Translations under genes and position numbers: made by a program
Shown here: one piece after another, positions 57,842 to 64,000 of the stretch
How the letters are laid out: every line of letters begins with the position of its first letter
Numbering within the stretch: position 1 is the stretch's first letter
Assembly: GCA_916610825.1 (NCBI GenBank)
Contig: OU744448.1
Coordinates: 13,887,936 to 13,951,935, forward strand
From: Haliclystus octoradiatus
Taxonomy: Eukaryota; Cnidaria; Staurozoa; Stauromedusae; Haliclystidae
Length of the DNA stretch: 64,000 nucleotides
Direction: 5' to 3'
The notes under the pieces: generated by a model
Told to the model about the DNA's origin: nothing
The model's database searches: none
Seen by the model: the letters and a program-made list of their open reading frames with translations, nothing else

Positions 57842-59080
57842 TTGTTAACGGTACTTTTCTATTATATCTATGATTGGCTTAATGATCTAGATAAAGGTTT
57901 ACTTGAAGGTGGTATTTTTCTTGACTTTGCCAAAGCATCTGACAAAGTTCATTGTCAATTACTTGTGAATATCTTAGTATCCTTTGGTATTTATCTGAAC
58001 GTTGTCAGAGCGTATAAAATAATGAATTTCAGTCAAAAAGTATGACTATACGTACTGGTGTCCACAAGGATCAGTACTCCCCCTGCGAAAAACAGTTCAG
58101 GAATTCATGAACAGTTCATGAACAGTTCATGAACGTTAAATGGCCCCACATTTTCATGAGCTTGTTCAGTTCATGAACAAGTCAGGAATATTGGAGCCAT
58201 TTGACGTTCATGAACTGTTCATGATCTCCTGAACTGTTTTCCGCAGGGGTCGGTCCGTTGCTATTCTGCTGGACAATAAATAGTTACCTGATACTTTGCC
58301 ATCATTTTGTAAATGCCATATGTATGCAGATGACACAACTGCAGCTATCAGTGTTTCAAGCAAATAATGGACAAATTAGAACAACAACTGCAAAATTGCA
58401 TAGACGAGGCTTCAATCTGGTCGGATCAAAAAAGAATGTAGCTGAATAAAAAAAATACTAAAGTAATGATCATTGAAAAACCACTACCAATCATCGAAAA
58501 AAATCAACACGCCCTAAAAATTACAATTAAATGACAGCATTATTGAGCATTAAAAAAATACTTGGAATAAAAGTTTCAAATAATAATGTAGATCCATGTG
58601 TCAATCATCAATGTGCTAAATTGGCATCAAGGTTGTTTTTCATCCGCAACGCAAGCAAAAATGTATCAACGGAAATAATATAATCACTACTTGAAGCATA
58701 TTTCTGGCCCCATGTCACTTATTGTATCACTTCATGGGGATTGTTATGTATCTCTGAACATTTGAACATATAAATAGATTTATGGAATCAGCAACAAGGA
58801 TAATCAATACAAAGTCCAAAGCAAATTTGACAAAATCAGAAATATTGAAACAACTGCGGTGGCAACCTTTAGCTGGAATTCAAAACTGCTTGTTTAGTAT
58901 GAAAATATTTACTCATGTAAGCACCATCATATTTAACAAACATGCTAGTGCTACAGAGCACAACAAAACGGAATACAAAAACATGATGGCTGCACTTTAA
59001 GAAAGAACAACTACGGTCAGTCTACATTTTCCCAAAAATTTGGGACCCTCTATCGTCAGAGTTGAGATTATGCTCTTTAA
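57842..59080 (+). pseudogene. LINE reverse transcriptase fragment, interrupted
   Basis: RT motif A GGIFLDFAKASDKVHCQLL (about 57,909-57,965) is followed by the start of the GV.QGSVL motif, a palindromic insertion (58,082-58,249), then GPLLF, the catalytic MYADDTTAA (about 58,320-58,347), and the thumb/C-terminal block ESATRIINTKSKANLTKSEI with LRWQPLAGIQNCL (about 58,785-58,880). This is the order of CR1/L2/jockey-like LINEs. The endonuclease part is missing and there are several stops. Same strand as neighbouring remnants. Confidence 0.75.
58082..58249. mobile_element. 168-bp palindromic element inserted in LINE RT
   Basis: Terminal CCCCTGCG(A/G)AAAACAGTTCAGGA is mirrored at the other end, and internal GTTCATGAAC units and a TGGC(C/T)CCA block are mirrored too, so nearly the whole sequence folds. 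Removing it with one copy of a TC dinucleotide restores the RT motif codons for SVLGPLLF. No coding capacity. Confidence 0.85.
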
Positions 59081-60300
59081 AACATAAAAATTATTTCTAA
59101 GAAATTTTCAGTTATATTTAATTTACCCTGTTTTATGTTAATTATGCTACATTTGCTGGTTCTGCTCACCGGATTTCTAACATAAGTTAAACATTTATCT
59201 AAACTACTATTTTTTGATATATCATTTATAATATTACATAAATATGCACATACATATTCATAACATAATCGAATACAGTGTTAAACAGGTGTCATATGCG
59301 CCTATCTGTCTTTTTGTTTCAAAATGAAGCACAACAACAACAACATCTTCTGGATGTTTCCAAGTAATTCTATCATCTCTTCAATCTTCAATTTTGTCAA
59401 AACTATACAAAGGACATCAAGGAATTTTACACACGTCAACGTGTGAATCTTGTTGACCTGGCATCGATGCTGCTATTGAACAACTCATCGAATAACTCAT
59501 CGAGAGAGTTAATGAGAAAGTTAAGCATGTCTGGAAGCAGCGCCTCACATCTAAGGTTTTTGTCCTCCGATTGTGCGAATTACGTCATAAAACACCCTGC
59601 ACAAAATTTAATCATTGAACAAGACTACATAAGGTTGCATACCTGTTGACGTTTTCAATGTATTTTATTAATTCAAATTTATTATACCATTTCTTGTAGC
59701 TGTTGGCAAGAAGCAAACTAAAAAAATCCCCTAAATGGGGAGCTGTGCCAGTTCTGAAGATTTATTGCACACCTAAGAAAAGAACGAAATATTGTTCAAG
59801 ACAGGGTACCTGAATTAGAAAAAAATTGCTATGACAGTTTGAGTAAACTAGTTTCAAGAATTCTTCTTTGAAAGCGCTTGAAAATTGGAAAAAAGAATGG
59901 TATGACAATTGTGCAGTAAATTATTATAAAATTATTTATAAAAACAGCTGTACCTTATATATAATCTCATCATATATAAGGTTGAGTTGAGCAGCTGCAT
60001 GTTAGTCCAAGGACATGATTCAGCAAGTTTTTCCACATGATAATGTTCAAATCAACGATTTAATGAGATACCTGAGCACAGACTACTGGCGATAACCACA
60101 ATGCTCTATCGTAATCTAAACTGAAGGGCCAGATAATGTAGCTATTGTTTGAAAGGTGATACAGAGGCAAATAAAATTAATGCAGGCAGTCAAAGGGTCT
60201 GTTAAAACCTGCCCATGTTAATGCACCAATTATAATTACAAATCCAAATTGAGTCCAACAAATACTTCAAAATGAAAACAGTTGTCAGAAATGGCAATTG
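59081..60300. other. AT-rich debris with a small hairpin
   Basis: A frame near 59,440-59,650 (VNLVDLASMLLLNNSSNNSS) may be a transposon relic but is not identifiable. A compact hairpin CAGCTGTACCTTATATATA..TATATAAGGT..CAGCTG lies at about 59,947-59,998. Otherwise nothing supported. Confidence 0.35.
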
Positions 60301-60659
60301 AGTTACAGAAATCAAGTGTACCAATTGATATTATCAGCTAAACAATGATTTTCTCCATTCATTGAGTTATTCTGGCAGCAACAGCAGAAGTTCTTTAAGA
60401 GAAGTCCATCTGGTGTCACCCAATGCTGATCCGATACTGCCTGTCAATGTCATTGAAATCACCCCCGTGTTACAGGAAACTGCGTAATTCAAATATTTTA
60501 GTTTTAATGAGTAAGCGCAGGCTAAGAGACTATAAAAATTGGAAACCAAAGTCTGGGTTCCAAAATGGAGTCATAAAGACTATGATAAAAGAATCTGAAA
60601 CACATGTAAACACCCAGCGTTATGTAGCACCACTAGTGAATGAAATGAAGGTCAGCTCA

Positions 60660-61450
60660 AGTTAGGTATTTGATAAGGTGTCTGATGAGCTAACAGGCTT
60701 TGTTGACCTCAAAGACAATGAAATTAACTTTTCTACATTGGACAAAGTCGATGAAATAGCTTCCTACGTTTTAGTTTTTCTCGTCCGAGGTATAATATCA
60801 ATTCAATTTTTACCAACTACAGGCATTGGTACTGGGCGTTTTGGCAGACAATTCATTACCATTCACCATGGTACCAGTGATCATCAATGTTGGCAAAGCA
60901 CTAGCAAGTGATAAAAAAGCTCTAAATAGGTTGTGTAAGGATCGCAACAGCGCCTCTTACAAAATGAGATTTGGACTTAGCCATTCATTTCACATGGCTA
61001 CCTTCTGAAAGATTCACTCATGAAATAGATGAGTCGACAAGCAGAAACGATTAGAAAGTTTTTGCAATACTTGCCTCTTATTTTCATCTACTTAGAAATC
61101 AAATTGTTTTAGAACATTTAGCTACCATCAACACAATCCATGTTGATGCTAAATCGTTATTAAAAGAAATGGAGTCAATATTTATTCCCAATAACAATTC
61201 TTGGGACAATCTTATGTCTGTGCTCATGGATTCCTGCGATGTCATGGGGTCAATGCTCAAAGTCTGGGTTAGAGGTGCGCTTACGTGAAAAATTGCCCCC
61301 TATTTACTGGATATTGACGGAGATGTGTGTCATGACGTTCATAATGCCACCAAACGACAGGATAAATGTAATAATGCTCTGCTGAGCATTTTGAAAGGGA
61401 AGGGCCTTGGCTGGGATCATGTAGGACATTATTCGTTTATTCCAAAGCTG
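60660..61450 (+). pseudogene. Transposase-like remnant (unassigned)
   Basis: Translated blocks VSDELTGFVDLKDNEI and IASYVLVFLVRGIIS (about 60,678-60,795) resemble the catalytic region of P-element/THAP9-like transposases. Later blocks SWDNLMSVLMDSCDVM and APYLLDIDGDVCHDVHNATK (about 61,200-61,350) resemble the RNase-H-like core of hAT/DUF4371-type transposases. They may be one unfamiliar transposase or two fragments. Stops and frame changes show decay. Confidence 0.4.
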
Positions 61451-62224
61451 GGGCAAATTTTATGGTATGTGGATGGCCATCATTTGACATTGTCAAGTCG
61501 TTTTATGCAGATACCTGACAGTTTCGAACCAGTTTCTTCTTTTAATAGACCACAGACACATAAACATCGCAAGCGTTCCATTGATAACCTCAAATCAGAT
61601 GGTTTGAAGGGACATGTATTATACTCTTCAAGAAATTTTGAGTACAGTTGATAGAAGAAAATATGGAAAGACTCAAAGGTATGACTATATTTAGAAATAA
61701 TTTGTACAAATATCAAAAGTCTCAATTCCTTTTATAGTATGGACCTATTTCTCTGGCCTTGAATGATGTCGCAATAAAACACAATTACAGTATAAAATTA
61801 CACTTTTTTAGGATGCAATCATGGTGCTGGCTAGAATATTGGCCACATACGCCAGCTACCTGGACCAGAAAAATGGAGAGATGAAAGTCTTGCACAATAG
61901 TTCGAACCCTGCCAGGACATCTTCTCAATCTGTAAAAATATTAAGAAAAAGGCGTCGATAGATAAAGGTCTGCACTCCTTGCGAAGTAAGATTGAATAAA
62001 GTTGAGAGTGAAAACTTTTCTTTCCCAATATCAGTTAGTGATTTTTGTCCCCCTGACCGCAGAAAGCGATATCTGGACTTTCTTAGGATCTTTCAGTAGT
62101 TTTATATTTGTACAGCGCTGGTGGTAACATAGGTAACTTATATTTCATCTGGAAAGTGCCTGACCATTGCTCAACAGAAGAGCTGATGAACAAAATTATG
62201 GATATAATAAGAAGTGTTGAGAAG

Positions 62225-62905
62225 GAAAGGAGATTCCCCAGTATCAAACCAGATTGGCAAGGAGAGAGTTCGTAGTAACATTTGGGAAGTTTGGTGGGAC
62301 TCCAAATTCAATTTTGAGGGGAATGTTTTCTGAACTGACTGGAGATTGTTCATCATCAGCAAACCTCAATCAGTCCGAAATTGATGCCAGAGTCAAACTT
62401 GCTATCCTCTCCGAGGATGATGATATTGTTGTAGATTTACGTGAATTCAATAGCAGTGGAAGCAAAATATTTGAGGTGTTTCTTTTTTAAGGCAGTTGAT
62501 TCGTATCTAAATGATAAGACTGCAGCAAAAAGAGCGCAGGCACCCTGACTTGGTATATCTTGCAAAAGCAATGTCCTTTCGAGATCTTAGAGACCAAGCG
62601 ATAAAAACGATACCAGAAGAGACATCAATCCCTTCAATTCAATGGCTGAAATCAATATTAAAATGATGGTACAGAAGCCCCAGTTTCGGAAGGCCCATAC
62701 AGATGCTAATTACTCTGCAACCATCTGGAGGTACATGCGAGAGTATGCAACGAAAAACATTGAAATAATTCCGAGTTGCTGTATTTGGATGACAAGCACA
62801 AAATAAAAGTGGGTTCGTCAATGGCATGCAAATCGATGTCATTGGTTATAACTGAAAGAAAAATTTGGGATGAGCTTATGTGGAGTTTCAGGCATTTAAA
62901 ACTTA
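62225..62905 (+). pseudogene. Unrecognised repeat-borne ORF, frameshifted
   Basis: Coding-like blocks follow each other in shifting frames: SEIDARVKLAILSEDDDIVV and DLREFNSSGSKIFEVF (62,380-62,480), AVDSYLNDKTAAK (about 62,494-62,530), HPDLVYLAKAMSFRDLRDQA (about 62,541-62,600), MVQKPQFRKAHTDANYSATI with WRYMREYATK (about 62,665-62,757), and LDDKHKIKVGSSMACKS (about 62,784-62,838). The pattern resembles multi-copy uncharacterised proteins of marine invertebrates, probably transposon-encoded. At least two frameshifts. Confidence 0.4.
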
Positions 62906-63042
62906 GGTTTTAAGGGATTATGATTCTCTAACACTACAAACATTTGTGAAAAACATGAGAACACACATTACTTACTTGAAAGATGTTTGAAAAGTAAATA
63001 GAATAAATAATGAAGAATTCATAAAAGATCTTAAAAGAAAGA

Positions 63043-64000
63043 GTGGAAAGGTTTGAGGAACAAATTGATGAACAGTTTTCAACTGAAAATAAATTATGCA
63101 AGAGATTAGCATTACCTTTGGAAGATCTATCTGCTGAATATATTCTGCAATTCTTAGAAAGAAAGATAGAGTCAAGCAACGGAAAAGCAAATGACCAGAA
63201 CAGAAACCATCAAAACGAAACACAAAAATTGAAAAGAAAAGTAAGAATTGCAACTGTTAATAGCAGCAATATCAAAGAAAAGGAATGCAGGAATAAGTGT
63301 GAAGGAGATCCTCACGATCTTGAAGATTGTCCGATTTTTGTTGCTAAAAAAGTTAAAGAAAGATCAGATCATTGTAAGATGAAAGGATTTTGTTTTCGAT
63401 GTTTGAGAACAATTACATCAAAGTAAATTGCAATTCAACGAATAAGTGTGAAAGTTGTAACAATGATCACCACACCTTATTACAGAGATAGCAGAAAAGA
63501 AGCTAGCTAAATCAGGTTACTTATATGCAAAATATGGAGTAAAACAAATTTTAAAAACAAAAACGGAACACCATTACCAAGACTTGCAGGATGTTTGATT
63601 GACGGAGGATCAGATACGACACTAATAAAAACATCATTAGCAAATAGCATGGGTTTGAAAGGTATTGATACAATCATTCAATATGAAGTAGCTGGTGGTG
63701 GTTGCCACAGCGAAAAACAACAACACATAATCTTACTATTGGACGTTTAAATCCTTTATCAGAGCAGGGAACAATAACCGCATATGCTATATGTAAACCT
63801 TGCACATCATGCAATCCAATTAAACATATACTGTTTGATAAATACAAATAACTTTGAAAAAGAATTCAGAGATAAATTTGACACTGAATGTGGTGAGATA
63901 GAAATATTACTTGGAAGAGATGCAGAACATTTCCATACAAAACTACAAAGAATATCAAATCCTGATAACAAAGAAGGACCTGTAGCTATTGAGTACCCGT
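63043..64000 (+). pseudogene. BEL/Pao-like gag-protease region (broken, cut by window end)
   Basis: The first frame (63,043-63,426) has a charged gag C-terminus and the BEL/Pao-style cysteine pattern C..DPHDLEDCPIF...KKVKERSDHCKMKGFCFRCL. A stop follows, and the knuckle continues in another frame as NCNSTNKCESCNNDHHTLL. An aspartic-protease core CLIDGGSDTTLIKTSLANSM lies at about 63,592-63,652, and the region before the RT continues with ILLGRDAEHFHTKL near 63,905. Asp-Gly-Gly replaces the usual Asp-Thr/Ser-Gly. Stops indicate a non-functional copy unless the rest lies beyond the window. Confidence 0.65.

Overview
This window is eukaryotic, AT-rich metazoan DNA: genes split by GT..AG introns, long introns, microsatellites and many decayed transposons, with no prokaryotic features. 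The gene set (a tartrate-resistant acid phosphatase, an RBM26/27-type RNA-binding protein, a glycine-N-acyltransferase-like protein and a histamine-N-methyltransferase-like protein), together with Penelope-like, BEL/Pao, LINE and hAT elements, suggests a marine invertebrate, perhaps an ascidian-grade deuterostome. That placement is inference. Genes were assembled by hand from splice sites, reading phase and family similarity.

Region 1 (1-12,400) is a tandem array built on an ACP5-like purple acid phosphatase gene on the minus strand (five exons, 332 aa, all metal ligands present). An opposite-strand three-exon gene for an acidic, serine-rich, apparently tail-anchored 288-aa protein sits in its intron 2. 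The block containing this nested gene and phosphatase exons 3-5 is duplicated, giving three nested-gene copies here, a fourth inverted copy at 38.2-39.2 kb, and an orphan pair of phosphatase exons whose last exon was lost in a 400-bp deletion. Three TCACGTG motifs lie just upstream of the phosphatase start.

Region 2 (12,965-28,678) is an 18-exon RBM26/27-like gene on the plus strand (895 aa), head-to-head with the phosphatase. Its frame is unbroken across every inferred junction. It appears to lack the CCCH zinc finger expected in the family. Its introns hold a candidate secreted-protein gene, repeats and two foldback elements.

Region 3 (29,950-36,540) holds three tiny secreted-peptide genes, mostly too short for ORF detection. 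They share a signal-peptide exon ending in phase 0 and an exon encoding C-x6/7-C-x7..13-C-L-x5-C. I do not recognise this family, and it is the best candidate for something undescribed. A (TTA)n tract of about 350 bp lies between two of the genes.

Region 4 (38,150-47,660) holds the inverted fourth nested-gene copy, a Penelope-like element with GIY-YIG domain flanked by 295-bp inverted repeats, a GLYAT-like gene, a complete 1.94-kb hAT-type non-autonomous element with 8-bp target duplication, a foldback hairpin, and an HNMT-like gene.

Region 5 (48,100-64,000) is mostly transposon debris: a second GIY-YIG fragment, a long-TIR element carrying a tRNA-like Pol III box pair, an RT/nuclease LINE, gag-protease remnants, a LINE RT interrupted by a palindromic element, a transposase-like remnant, an unrecognised repeat-borne ORF, and the start of a BEL/Pao-like gag-protease region cut by the window edge.
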